From the NCBI GenBank assembly GCA_021307315.1, contig JAJSPD010000049.1:124001-188000 (forward strand): a DNA stretch of 64,000 bases, written 5' to 3'. Made by a program: the position numbers and the translations under genes. The notes beneath the pieces were generated by a model. It searched no databases. It was not told the DNA's origin and saw only the letters and a program-made list of their open reading frames with translations. Positions 33,527 to 45,132 of this stretch are shown piece after piece. Source of the stretch: Bisporella sp. PMI_857. Taxonomy: Eukaryota; Ascomycota; Leotiomycetes; Helotiales; Helotiaceae. Within the stretch, counting starts at the first letter, position 1; each line of letters begins with the position of its first letter.

Positions 33527-36500
33527 CTAAGCACGACCGTTAATGTAATCCCTATTTTCGATCGTCACACTCTTCGTCATGTGATTGACTTTGTACACTC
33601 CAACAAGTCGTGATGCTAACTCAAACATGTTGTTTCGCAACGATATGACGATGAATTGCGCGTTCTTGGTTCGTTCTTTGATGTAACTAGCGACAATGGA
33701 CACCTAACCTTGTTAGACGAAATATTATAAGAGAAAGGGGCTTAACTCACGTTTCTGAAATCCAAGGCAGCATCTATTTCGTCCATCACATATAAAGGTG
33801 TAGGTTTGTAATGATGAAGCGCGAATACCAAAGCCAAACTACTCAATGTCTTCTCACCACCACTCAAGTTCGAAATATTCTTCCAGGACTTCTTTGGTGG
33901 CATGACACTAAACAATATACCCTCTGAGAAGGGATCTAAAGAGTCAACCAGCTCAAGCTCAGCGTTTCCGCCCATGGTAATCATCTGGTACATTTCCTTC
34001 AGACGGAGCGAGATCGTGCTGAATCCTTCCATGAAGCCTTCCAGACGGAGTCGTCGAAGATCATCACACCGTTTCTTGGCGGTATCGCGTTGCCCAACGG
34101 CATTTTGAAGATCTGCATTTCTAGAAGCATGCTCTTCAACTCGCCGGCGATACTCAGCAAGAACACCAAGATCAACATTGGCATTCTGTGTCTTCTCTTC
34201 CAGAGCCGCGATTTCGCTCTTCAGATTGTCTTTACTCATATCCGCAAGCTCGTCTTTAGTAAACTGTGGAAGTTCTTGAGCCTCAGCTTCTTCGCCCAGA
34301 TCGCTGATGTTCTGAAGAGCTAGCTTGCTGATTTTGTCATTCCAATATCTCAGGCGTTTCTGGTTTTCGGCTAACACCTTCTGATTTTCCTCTAACTTGT
34401 TACGCATCTCGATTTCAACGGCACGCGTTTCATTCAGCTCTGTAGTCTTCGCGTCTAGTTCAGCCTTAAGAGTGTTTAGGTCTTTCTTTTTGCTACGGAG
34501 AGACTCTTGTGCTTCATCGACCTTGGCCTGGTATCCTTCAGCGTCCGAGGTTTGGTTCTTGATGTCCTCCTCCAACTTTTCCAAGTCAGAAACAGCAGTC
34601 TCTAGTTCTTTCAGTGCCTTAGCATGATCTTTCTCGTGTTTGATCTTCTGCTTTTCAGCCTTGGCTCTGGTGACCTCGGCAGTCGATATTGTCTCATTTA
34701 ATATGTCAATCTCCTGCTTAAGAGCGTCGACCTTTGATTTCTGCGCTCGAAGCTTCTCGCCACCGACCTGCATGATTTTGTCCTGAAGATCCTTGATCTC
34801 CTGCTCAACACTGGCTGTCTCGCTGTGCAGCTTTTCAATCTCCTTGTTGAGCTTGGAGATCTCTTTCTCCAAGGAAGCAATTCGGTTGTCGTCCGTTTTG
34901 GAAGGTTGATGTTCTTTGCTGAGCTCCTTGATTCGTCGCTGAGCGTCGGCTAAATTTCTTGCTGAGCTCTCTACTTCCAGACCAATCTTCTGCATTTTGG
35001 TATCAAGCTTGGGAATTTGGTCGTTGAGATCTCTCAAAGTGGACTCAAGCTCACGCTGGCGGTTTTGGAACTTCTGGAAATCTTGCTCGAGTGCATCTCT
35101 ATCGACTTCCAGTTTCGCCACCTGTTCCTTTGAAGTATCGGCAACAAGTTTCGAAGACATTAAGCCCTTCTTGACTGTATTACCACCACCTGACATCGTA
35201 CCAGACTTGTCAATGAGCTGCCCATCAAGAGTCACTACGCGCCACCTCTTTGCTCCGTAGGCAATCCGGTTAGCCTGTGCAAGATCTGTCGCAACAAGAG
35301 TATTTTGAAGAGAATGATAGAAAGCTGGTCTGAACTTCTCGTCTTTTGCTTTGATCAGGTCAAATAGTCTAGGAACATTCTCAGGAGTGTCAATGGGTGA
35401 CATGTCTCGACTTCCAAGTTTATCAAGGCACATGAAGTTTCCTCGTCCCAGATTAGTCTTTCGTAAGTGTTCTATACACTGTTGGCCGCCCTCAACTGTA
35501 TCGGTGACAAAGTTATCGAGTGCGCCGCATGCAGTAGAAATCGCGATATCGTACTTTTGGTCAATGGTGCCAAGGTTTCCAAGGCGTCCGTGGAATCCAT
35601 CAATACGACCAGATTCCTTCAGACGCATAAGACCAGTCAGTACATTGCCCTGGGTTTGCGTGTTTGACAGACTAGCACGCGCCTCATCTGCCTTCTGGCG
35701 TGCACCTGATAACTTGGAGCGAATCTCAGGTTCTCTTTGAGATAGCTTCTCTAGCTCGGACTGAACCTTATTTGCTTCTTTTTCAAGCTTGAATCGTTCT
35801 GACTTGCATTGCTCTAGTTCTGCGATCTTGGCTTCTCTGGTTTGTTCGATAGTGGCTACTTTGGCTTGCGTTTCCTCAAGGGCTACAGCACCAGCATTTG
35901 CTTTTTCATGGAGAATAGTGAGCTCACTCTCTGCTACAGCAATTGCTGACTGCTTTTGATTGATCTTCTCATTCCATGGCTCCAGAGATTTTTGCTTTGC
36001 CGCAATCTGGTCCGAAAATGCTTGCGTTTTGCCTGTCAAACTCTCTCGTATAGCGGCCAACTCCTGCTCCTCAGCTTTCCTGCGTTTCTCCATTGCTGTA
36101 ATCTCCTTGTTCGAATTCTCTATTTCAGCGGCGCAGTTCTCGATCGTTGACTGGGCTTCGACTGCAGCATTCTCAGATGAACTGATGGTCTTTTCTGATT
36201 TCTTTTGCTTTCCTGCCAGAAATTTCCTTTTCTCATCGAACTTAACATTCTCTTGATCAAATTTCGCCATCTCTTTGAGAATAGCCTGTGTCTCTTTTTC
36301 AAGAGCGTCGTACTCTTTCTGTCCCTTTTTGTATTGCTTGTCTAACTGCTTGATGACGTCTTCGTTACCCTTGTGCTTCTCTAGCTCAGCATCGAGTTGC
36401 GATTGCATCTGGCCAATAGCCTCTTCTGTGACATTGAGATTGTCCCCACATTCATCGATATAGACCTGGTAAAGAGCGGATTGCTTCATGGTCAATTCAT

Positions 36501-37857
36501 TCTCATCCTTGATGTATGCGAGCGCCTTGTTCTTTTTCTCTTCCAGACTGTTCTTCTCCTTCTCGACATGTTGAACGCGCCCGCTTTTCTCCACACAAAT
36601 TTCATTTAGGGTCTCAACTTCAGCCGCGGATTCTTCTATAGGAGTCTTGTATTTTGAGGTACCGATAATATCTTCCAGGTATTCCAATAGCCCATCGTCG
36701 TGCTCATTTGCAGCCTTGGGTTTCATCTGTGCAATCGATTCCACCTCACCTTGAAGAATCAAGAATCTTTTGTGGTCCAGGTCAATACCTTTATCCCGCA
36801 GATATGTTGTAACAACCGTAAAATTCGATTCTCTACCATTCATATAGTATTTACTCGAGTTGTTTTTGAAGGCTCGGCGTGAAATTACTAAATCTGAATT
36901 TGGGATGACTTCCGAAGTGCCGTTGGGCTTGATATATATTAGCATAGTTTTTGTAACAAAAGCATATGAACGCTATACCTGATCCATCACTTCCTGAAAG
37001 TGTACTGCTACTTCACAGTGATCCAAGTTCGGGAATGTTGCAGAGTTATGAATCAATGCAGAAATCTTGCCTTGTCTCATCTTGCTAGCACGGAAGCCGA
37101 AGACAAACAGAAGAGAGTCGATAACGTTTGATTTTCCGGATCCATTTGGTCCAACAACAGAGGAGAAAGAAGCATGGAAAGGACCAACTTCTTGACGACC
37201 GGCATAACTTTTGAAGTTTGTGAGTATGAGGTATGTGATGACCATTCTGGGTTTAGGGCCGGTGTTTTCAACAACGGGTATTGCAGCGGCCCTTGACTTC
37301 AGGACAATATCCATAGGCTTTTCTAACACAGTATCTAATGCGTTTATCGGTTTCACCGAGGTTTGGCTTTCAGCAGTTCGAGGGCGGCTATTTAGAGTTA
37401 GCGTAATGTCGGCCAGAGGCGCATTTTGAATTTCTGACGGTTCGGGAGACATCGAAGGTTGTGGCGTCGGCAGAGGTGGTGGAAGGTCTGGTGTTGGTGA
37501 GGTCCGCGTGGCTCGTCGTACTGGTGCACTCTTTCTCTTCCGAGGAGAGGCTTTCTTTGAAGGAGACTCTGGCTCCTCGGGCTGAGCAGTTTGCTCAGGG
37601 TCAAAAATTTCTGACGGCTCAATGTCTTCAGTTTTGATTTTCCGGGTCCTTCCACCACCAGTCCGAGGAGTCGCCAGCCCAGTTGTTGTTTTCCGTCTGG
37701 TCGCTGGCGCCTTTCGTGGGCTGCGTTTTGGTGCAGGCATGAAGTCTTCCTCCTCACTCTCAACCTTAGACTGCATGAGCTCTTCCTCATCCTCAGACTC
37801 TACAACCATCTTTTTGCGACTCGCTGCTCTTCTTGATGGTCTCACAGGCGACTCCAT
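33527..37857 (-). CDS. SMC4: condensin core ATPase subunit SMC4
   Basis: Three exons: 37857-36979, 36927-33751 and 33703-33527. Introns of 51 and 47 bp, both phase 0, give 1410 aa, the normal length for SMC4. After a basic, disordered N-terminal region of about 200 residues comes the ATPase head with Walker A GPNGSGKSN (about 236). Two long coiled coils surround the hinge (GFHGRLGNLGTI, ISTACGALDNF). The C-terminal head has the signature LSGGEKT (about 1314) and Walker B LYVMDEID (about 1338). The stretch SRRAFKNNSSKYY after the first splice, and LQGEVESIAQMKPKA, are diagnostic of SMC4 among SMC proteins. With SMC2 it forms the condensin heterodimer that compacts mitotic chromosomes. It is transcribed divergently from the ELYS-like gene. 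Confidence 0.97.
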
Positions 37858-37869
37858 TATATATGCTCG

Positions 37870-37875
37870 ACGCGT
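37870..37875. promoter_or_regulatory. MluI cell-cycle box (ACGCGT), proximal to SMC4
   Basis: An ACGCGT palindrome 13 bp upstream of the SMC4 ATG. In yeasts this is the binding site of MBF, which drives G1/S genes. Binding in this species is an inference. Confidence 0.45.
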
Positions 37876-37963
37876 TTAACGCGAATGCGAAAACAGTATT
37901 TGATAGTCGATTTCGCTCGAGAAGTGGCTATTATTGATATTATTGGTTTTCTTCGAGATTTTG

Positions 37964-37969
37964 ACGCGT
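37964..37969. promoter_or_regulatory. MluI cell-cycle box (ACGCGT), second copy
   Basis: The second ACGCGT lies in the context TTGACGCGTTGAA, 107 bp upstream of the SMC4 ATG and 328 bp upstream of the ELYS-like ATG. Confidence 0.45.
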
Positions 37970-38296
37970 TGAAAGAGTGCCGGTACCTCGAGTTTGGTAT
38001 GTCGATTCTTCTTGAAGTGAAAACATTCATGGATGTTTGATGTTTGTTGATGTTGTTTCCTGATTAGGATTAGCGGGGTTATAAGGCTGAATGTGGATAT
38101 TATAGCCTTGTCGCGAAGTGATTCCTCCGATATCGAATGGCCATTTAAATGTTCTAATCTATCCTAGACATTGATCATTTGTCGTTTTACAGTTATTCCC
38201 CTTGCTTGCTGTTCTCTGGCGGCAACTTTACAGCTCACAGACTATCAACCTCAATAGCTATACAAGGCATTCCGATTTTCCTACGGTGCGACAACG

Positions 38297-39332
38297 ATGT
38301 TCAGCTACCAGAATTTTGATGAAGTCTTTGATTTTGACCCAGACTGCTTTCATGACGAGGTAGCGACACAGTCAATTGAAAGGAACCGTAAGAGTCTGGA
38401 GGGATTATTTATTGAGAGAGTCCTCAAACTTCTGGGAATCAAGAGACGTGAGCATTTCTCAATTATGCTTCAGAATTTCGCTAACTCTTAATAGCTACTA
38501 AATTCTATCCTGCGACGGATAATAATAAATTGCAAGAGTTGCATAAAGAGATCGTTCGCAGCAGCGGCCCAGACCACTATAAAATCTCAGTCCTCTATTA
38601 CATCCTACTTGATTTCGATGCTCCAACTGGAAGGAGAGAATACTCCACTGCATTCGAGAAGGCCTCGTACTTACCAGAAAAGTATGTAATCTATATGAAG
38701 GGCCTGTGGCACATGGATCGTCTGGAGTTTGAGGTACGTTTCTAACGTTGATTTGGCAATACGCCACTAACGGCATTTAGGTTGCGCTGCAATACCTCAC
38801 ACATCCTTCCCTGATACCAACCTTCGCAGATGAGATCTTGGAGGTACTTGTCAGACAAGCAAAGCATAATGACTTAACTCTACCTCTCGCCTACTATCAC
38901 ACTGTACAGCCAGCGCTCACTAGTTCTCAGGCGGTCGAGAGTCTGTTTTCGGCTATCTCGAGGACAAACGTCACTGAGGCTTTCTACTTTTCACGGGCTC
39001 AACAACCATATGCGCAGCGCCGTATGTTTGAAATGATGATCTCGCTCGTTTTGAAGAACTCTCCGAAGGATACTATTGCGGATCGCAGTGTTGAACTAGT
39101 CAACCTGCCATTCTCCGCCGAGGAAGAGGGGTGGTTTGAGGAATATTTGTTACATGGGCAAGGTCGGTCGATCAGAAATGCCAATGACACAGTCATGATG
39201 AGAAGAGTTGGGACAAGCAATTTCAACGGCTCTTTGGATCTCAAGCACAGAGGCGGTCGAGCTATCGACGGCTTAGACTGGACTAAGTTGTCTGAAGCCA
39301 TTCAGGACGGAGTTGGCCCTCGACTAGTCTGA
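38297..39332 (+). CDS. ELYS-like nuclear pore complex assembly protein
   Basis: Three exons: 38297-38447, 38495-38733 and 38781-39332. Two 47-bp introns (GTGAGC…AATAG, GTACGT…TTTAG) give 313 aa. The helical body has the features of the fungal ELYS domain: KISVLYYILLDF, YVIYMKGLWHMDRLEFE, and later AFYFSRAQ, matching the YxxGLWxLDR-type core of the family. In animals ELYS seeds pore assembly on chromatin. Fungal ELY5/ELYS-domain proteins associate with the Nup107-160 outer ring. This one is short, lacks the N-terminal beta-propeller of animal ELYS, and shows no AT-hook, as is usual in fungi. It shares its promoter with SMC4. Confidence 0.88.
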
Positions 39333-40670
39333 GGTTTTGTGCGGTGAGAATACTTTAGGCATAGCGACGGGCGTTAGGGAACTGTAAGAATTTATGTTAA
39401 TGAATATACCCAACATTTCTTCGACTTGGTTAATAGTCTGTCACATCTTAGATATGATGATTCCGCCTTCCCAAAATCCGACTTTGCTTCCCGTAACTAC
39501 AATATCGATACTCAATAGGCACAGCAACCCCCCCCCCCACGTTCCTCAAAAATGCATAGCGATCAAAATACTCATCTTCACGAACTTAGTCACAGTACTT
39601 TAGCTCGGTCTGGTTGTCCTGTGCAAGTGCATGGAGAAGCGACGCCCCAAGCGAGACGCGGAAAGCTTGATATCTACCCTCTGCAGCTTCCCCTGCGCTG
39701 CAAATGTTGTAGGGGTTACATTTTCTTCTAAAGCGAAAGCGCCACGGTTGGTTCTGAATTTAATAACTTATTAATAATTTTTTTTTGGGCAAGGGCAGCA
39801 CCAATCATTGGACGCATGTTACATTTAATAAGCCGGCATTGAGTTTTATACTTTGAGATCGCAAAATTTGTGCCTCATTCCATGGGCTGGATTAAACAGC
39901 GTCGTCTGAGAAATTAGCTATTAGCTATTAGCTTAACCGCGAGTTACCATAATGGGTCGAGTGTGGCAGGCAATCTGTGGAGTGGACGGAAAAGCCATTG
40001 GGAACTAGTCCTTGCAACAATGGGAGATTTTCAAGCTGATCCTCAATACTCATGATTCTTCCTCCCTAGAAAGTAAAGCTTACCTCAAAAAAAGCTCAAC
40101 TGAATTTAAAGTTCAAGATGCACAAAGTAGACTCAACAATTTTTTGCTGCTCTTGGCAAGAGCGCTCAAAGATGAAATGTGATTCGAAAGAAGGGAGTAA
40201 GCCTAAACATAATTTAGATTATGTAGTATTCTGAACCATCTTTGTATGTAAATAGGTTCATCCGTAGATGTCCTTCCCGAACTCCAGATGTATATGCCGC
40301 TGACCCAAGACCTTTTTAATGTGTTACATAGCCCACTCGAAACGCCAAAATAAATAATTTCTTGTATAAGAGCGTATTGTCGCCTTCCAAGATGCGTACG
40401 CTACGATTGCATTTCCTGGTTCGTCTCCTCCGACCTACTACAAAAGCACGTCCTTGTCTGTTCCCCGAAGTGTGTGAGGAAAGACATCCCCCTGCCGCAT
40501 TCTTGCAGGATTCTTCTCTCCGTTAGTCTGACTAATGTTTGCGTCAACAAACCTTGGTCTATCTGGCTTGAAGAAAGGTGACGGCGCGGCGGAGTCGAGC
40601 ACCTCGAGGTTCGTTGCACTCCTACGAGCAGTATCCGCGCGGCCTGGTTGCTGGTGTTGACGTGATTTTT
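39333..40670. other. intergenic
   Basis: AT-rich in parts (39765-39850 and 40050-40380), with a C11 run at about 39528-39538. Minus-strand frames at 40401-40767 overlap the end of the next gene and show no motif. Confidence 0.4.
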
Positions 40671-42278
40671 CTAAGGCCACATGCATTCGTACATGAACAT
40701 CCAATCTCCATACCAGCTCTTGAATCGCCCAATCAAGGTCGAGTATAGATCTCCAGGGCTTTTCCACTGCAGAGAGCTGATTCCTCGAGTCATGAGATGC
40801 CTTTTAAATGCAATGTTCATGGTAAATGAAGAGAAGGAGCATCCGGTGAAATGCGCGCTTTTTGTTAGCACAAGGAAGTCGACAAGAGCTTGCTGGTCCC
40901 AGCTAAGATCTGTTAAGCGCTTGAGATCATCGCCTTTTAACAAGTCCAGCTTAGTGGCAACCAGCATGCCAGTAACATTGGCAGCTTTGTCCGAGAATCT
41001 TTTAGCCTCATTTGAATCTCCGCATGCAAGATATGCATGCTTGAGCCCTTTCGGTTCTGCTTGCGCCAAATATCCGTTGCTCTGCTCATCGAAACTCGGC
41101 CAGAATCCGAGTGCATCTGATTCGGTTCTTAGATGAACTCCTAGATATGGTGTCTGAAGCTTTGGGGGTTGCGGTGTTATACCTGCAAACCTCTCCATCT
41201 CCCCGAGCGTAATCGCTGCAAGCTCCTGAATATCCTTTCTTATCCTCAAGATGTCGCCAAATGTGGTTGCGAGTTCCGGACCATCTCGATAGATAGGCCA
41301 CTCAAAGAAAGTGGCCCATTTAAACCTTATAGATATTGGCTCCGCTGCTGTGGGTAGATGCTTGGAATTCTTTAACCAACCATAGAATTCGGGCCTAAAC
41401 ATATCCAGATGCCTGTTCACACCGCGTCCATCACACCCATCCAAATCAACATTTAGATCTTTTGGATAAAACTCAGTTATGTTAAGCATTTTACCCGCAT
41501 TCGGCACGTCATCCAAAGTTTCTCGTATGCGCATCTGAGGGCAGTTTGTTCCCAACGCTTGCTTAAAATGTTCCGTGTCGAAAAAGTAATCGAAAGGATG
41601 GAATCCGCCGGTAAAAATATTTGCTAAATCCTGATCAGACCGCTGTTGTATTCTAGGCATGATAAGCTCAGATGCGCCTGCGTCGATTGCATATCGTATA
41701 CAAGTCAAAATAAAGTTTCTTATGTTCCCAATTCCACCAGAGTTATTATCGCACACAAATGCCAATCCTGGTTGAAATACTGTCTCGTTACAAAGTCGCT
41801 GCAGCGGCCAACCGACATAATCTCCATCAAAGCTATAATCATGCAGGTTGAAGATGTGTGCAGACCCTGATGATGGTATCGTTGCTAGTGGGGAAACAGG
41901 TGCAGAAGGTTGGGCAGAAGCCGTAGATGGTACAGATAACGTAGACGTAGATGGAGTAGCCGTGGCAGACGTAGATGTAGGCGGCGTAGCAGATATAGAG
42001 GCAGGCTCCTGCGCCGGTGCAGGCGGAACTTGAAGGCTTGTTGGAGCTGGATTAAGGTCCGGCTTGATCTCTGGCTGTACCGGAACATCTTGGTGTATAC
42101 TGGGATCAGATTGTGGCGAAGAACGAAACGGATTTAGATTAATGAATGATTGATCGAAAAAGAACTGGTTGATGAGGAAGAGGTTGACTACGATGGCAGC
42201 AATTACCACGTATCGATATTTCCACCACTTGATGCGCCAGACACTAGAGACCATTTCCGAAAGCCCTTTGGCGGCCAT
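40671..42278 (-). CDS. type II membrane protein with O-fucosyltransferase-like (GT-B) domain
   Basis: One exon, 535 aa from the ATG at 42278. The frame continues upstream to 42323 but has no earlier ATG. A short basic cytosolic end is followed by one membrane helix (VVIAAIVVNLFLINQFFF, about 24-41), a Pro/Ser/Thr-rich stalk to about residue 140, and a lumenal catalytic-type domain. Within it are GGIGNIRN (about 182), resembling the nucleotide-sugar loop, and GVHLRTESDA (His about 382, Arg about 384), the H-x-R motif typical of O-fucosyltransferases. The layout is that of a Golgi glycosyltransferase. In fungi this family is uncharacterised, and I recall relatives being mislabelled as alternative oxidase. 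Fucosyl transfer is not proven; other GT-B sugars are possible. Confidence 0.75.
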   Translation of the reverse strand: MAAKGLSEMVSSVWRIKWWKYRYVVIAAIVVNLFLINQFFFDQSFINLNPFRSSPQSDPSIHQDVPVQPEIKPDLNPAPTSLQVPPAPAQEPASISATPPTSTSATATPSTSTLSVPSTASAQPSAPVSPLATIPSSGSAHIFNLHDYSFDGDYVGWPLQRLCNETVFQPGLAFVCDNNSGGIGNIRNFILTCIRYAIDAGASELIMPRIQQRSDQDLANIFTGGFHPFDYFFDTEHFKQALGTNCPQMRIRETLDDVPNAGKMLNITEFYPKDLNVDLDGCDGRGVNRHLDMFRPEFYGWLKNSKHLPTAAEPISIRFKWATFFEWPIYRDGPELATTFGDILRIRKDIQELAAITLGEMERFAGITPQPPKLQTPYLGVHLRTESDALGFWPSFDEQSNGYLAQAEPKGLKHAYLACGDSNEAKRFSDKAANVTGMLVATKLDLLKGDDLKRLTDLSWDQQALVDFLVLTKSAHFTGCSFSSFTMNIAFKRHLMTRGISSLQWKSPGDLYSTLIGRFKSWYGDWMFMYECMWP

Positions 42279-44022
42279 AGTTCGTACATAAAAGAGAAGG
42301 AGAGTATAGAAACACAGAGCCAAAGCTCGTGACGGGTTGGAAAGAGAAGAATAGAAGTGTGGTCAGGATTCGGCAATAGCAATATTCCAGCAAGATTGGT
42401 TTTGGTGTTGCGTGGTCGATGATAGTTTAACCCTTGGGCTGGACGGATCCCTGGATAGTCTTAGTTTCCGCCCCATTGGCCTAAATATGACCCAGCTTGA
42501 TACTCGTACACATAAAGAATTGACCACTTAAATCACCTGTACCAGCGGAGCGGACTGGACTGTGGAGTACAAGCTGGGATTATACTTAGTGAAGGAATAT
42601 CCGTGAGGCATAGCCGGGTCACATAGCCCCACGGCGAGTACCAGATGATGTTTGCCCTTCCCAGCAAGCTGTTTTGCCGGAGACAGTATATTTCGGCAAG
42701 TTAACCACCCCAAAAAAAATTAATTAAAAAAATTATATTAGGACAACAGCTGACGCCTCATTCTACCTCCAGATCATTTCAAATTTCTGATCAAGGTGTA
42801 TCCCCCCCTATGCCACTGCTCGCAGTACGGTAGCCAGAAGCCAGTGCCGTGGACCGTCCTCAAACAAACGGCAGAAAAGGGGTTGCCAAGCGCTGCGTGA
42901 CCAATGACGCGGTACAAATTTCTTGGCACCGTTGATCCTACGCCGTCGTATCCATATCTTACTTCTGTCACAGTATTCCGGCCACCACTTCAATTTCATA
43001 AGAGCATCGCATGGAATGAGTTTTCGAAGATGGTAATTATTTTCTTTGTTAGTGTAGGCGATTACATGTTCCAGCACATATTCCAGCACCTGTTCGGCTG
43101 AAACTCTTTGGTATTTTTTAACTTTTATAGTCGAACTCAACCAAGCAAAACCTTCTATGAGGTCTTGCTTCTCCTTTAGGAATTGTTGTTGGGTCTATGT
43201 CTAGCGATATATAGAGATTTTCGTGAAAACTGATGAGTCTGACCAGTGTCGGACCGCTACTACGAAGGGAGGCTATGATGTTTGTACACCTCTAGTATTG
43301 GAATGTGTCTTACCTCTCAACTACAAGTTCATCAGTGCTCAACATTCCAGTATTTTTGCCGCTCAACATGGTTATGGACTGCAAGAAGATCAATGTAGCA
43401 TTCATCATCAGGCAGAAGGTTGAGGTGGATATGGCGGGAAGTTGCAGCCAATATGGTCACGAGAAGATCACCTGCAAAGTTGCTTTTGTTTTGTTCTTAC
43501 GTGGCCGCGATGTATCGCTCTTGAAGAGTAATCTTGTCAACATCTTTACCTAATTCATTAGAAAGGAATTGTTTTTTCCTAGTTTGCGTTCGTAAGCCAG
43601 ATGAAATATTTCAAATCTAGTTGCCTTCTAGGTGGGAGACACCATAGTGCGCCTAGCAATACACCCAGTGCCAATGATGCTCCGCCTCAAGCCATTCCTG
43701 CGACTGATCATGCTGAAAACGCCTTTTATCAATATTTTCCGGGTGAAAGCCGATAGTTTGCATCGAGAACACGAGTCTGGGTCACGATTCCTAAGTTATG
43801 GGGTAGATCGTGCTTATTGCGAGATTCTGTGGTGGTTGTTACTCGGTCAAATAGAGTTAAGGCTTCAACAGTTTGAGCGATTTTGTGGCACGTAGTACAA
43901 CATTCTACTGCTAGGGAAAATCTCTCTCCTACGAAGGCTATGCATCATAAAATTTGTATAAGAACTACTAGAACTACTTTCTTTCTGTTCAATAATAGAA
44001 CAAAAGTAACGACCTTGACAAG
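42279..44022. other. intergenic, 1.7 kb
   Basis: Promoter side of both divergent neighbours. A GCCCCATTGGCC inverted CCAAT lies near 42471-42482. Frames at 42808-43140 (non-ATG start) and 43223-43895 have no motif and are not called. Confidence 0.4.
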
Positions 44023-45132
44023 ATGGTTCCTCTCGCTTTCTTCATTCTAGCCCTTGCCTCCAGGGCAATCTCTCTCTCGTTCCCCCCGCTCCGGGGAAAG
44101 CACCTCGTAGGAACGGTAGCCTTTGAAGTCATAGACTACAGCCGCACCGATCCCTATGCTCCGACTCCTCGACCTCGAGACATCATGGTCTCAGCATTCT
44201 ACCCCATCAAACACAAGCGCCGCTATCCCCTTGCAAAACCATACGCTCCCGCCTACGCATCTTACCTCGACGCCACCGTTGGTCTCCAACCCGGCACCGC
44301 CGCCACTGCAGTCACGCAGGCGTACGAAGGCGCCTACCTCCACGCCACAAGCGGAAAAGTCCCGTCGGTCCTCTTCTTTTCGCCTGGGTATGGCATGTCG
44401 AGGCAAGACTACGCGGCCGCGCTGTCGAACCTTGCCAGCCACGGCTATCTTGTACTCGGCATCGATCACCCCTACGATACTGCGTTCATCGTCTACCCAG
44501 ACGGCCATAACGTGACGGGCATCAACCTCCTCACCAGCCCCGAGACCATCATTCTCGCCACGGACACCCGGGTGAAAGACGTGCAATCGGTGCTCAACCT
44601 CCTATCAACCAACAAGACCATCGCCAAAAACATCCCCGGGCTGCACGGCCCGCTCAAGAACACCCCCATCGGGGTATTCGGGCACTCGTTGGGCGGCGCG
44701 ACCGCCGCCACCGCCCTCTTCACCTCCCCCCGTTTCCGCTGCGGCGTGAACCTAGACGGGACGATCTTGGGACCCGTGGTGGAGGCCGGGTTCTCGCAGC
44801 CCTTCATGTTCGCCGGTACGCCGTCGCATAACTTGACGTCCGACGCGTCGTGGACAACGCTCTACTCCAAGCTGCGCGGCTTCAAGCTCGCCATCACGGT
44901 CGCTGGGGCCGAGCATTCCACATATAGCGACCAGGCATTCCTCTACGATGAGCTGCGGAAGGTGGGTGCGATACCCGACCTGGGAGATTTATTCGGGACG
45001 ATCGGTGGAGCGAGGATGCTAGAGATTGAGGATGCCTATTTAACAGCTTTCTTTGATCGGTTCTTGAGAGGCGACAAAGACCCGCTGTTGAATGGGCCGA
45101 GTGGGCAGTTTCCGGAGGTGTTATTTTCGTGA
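44023..45132 (+). CDS. secreted alpha/beta hydrolase, PAF-acetylhydrolase-like
   Basis: One intronless exon, 369 aa. A signal peptide (MVPLAFFILALASRAISLS) is followed by the pattern of the platelet-activating-factor acetylhydrolase group: DIMVSAFYPI near the start, VLFFSPGYG for the oxyanion region, SHGYLVLGIDHPYD, the nucleophile elbow GHSLGG (Ser222), NLDG (Asp245) and AEHST (His298) as the likely triad. The expected role is hydrolysis of short-chain or oxidised phospholipid esters, or other small esters, outside the cell. There are NxS/T glycosylation sites at NVT, NKT and NLT. The gene is clearly more GC-rich, especially at third codon positions, than its flanks. Confidence 0.87.
   Translation: MVPLAFFILALASRAISLSFPPLRGKHLVGTVAFEVIDYSRTDPYAPTPRPRDIMVSAFYPIKHKRRYPLAKPYAPAYASYLDATVGLQPGTAATAVTQAYEGAYLHATSGKVPSVLFFSPGYGMSRQDYAAALSNLASHGYLVLGIDHPYDTAFIVYPDGHNVTGINLLTSPETIILATDTRVKDVQSVLNLLSTNKTIAKNIPGLHGPLKNTPIGVFGHSLGGATAATALFTSPRFRCGVNLDGTILGPVVEAGFSQPFMFAGTPSHNLTSDASWTTLYSKLRGFKLAITVAGAEHSTYSDQAFLYDELRKVGAIPDLGDLFGTIGGARMLEIEDAYLTAFFDRFLRGDKDPLLNGPSGQFPEVLFS

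Larger units (their letters stand above)
37858..38296. promoter_or_regulatory. shared divergent promoter of SMC4 and the ELYS-like gene
   Basis: The 439 bp between the two start codons must hold both promoters. It contains two copies of the palindrome ACGCGT, 94 bp apart. CT-rich tracts lie near the ELYS-like start. Confidence 0.6.

Noticed and set aside
42808..43140. 110-codon minus-strand frame rich in basic residues
   Set aside because: No ATG at the start and no known motif. The other frames nearby are similar in quality.
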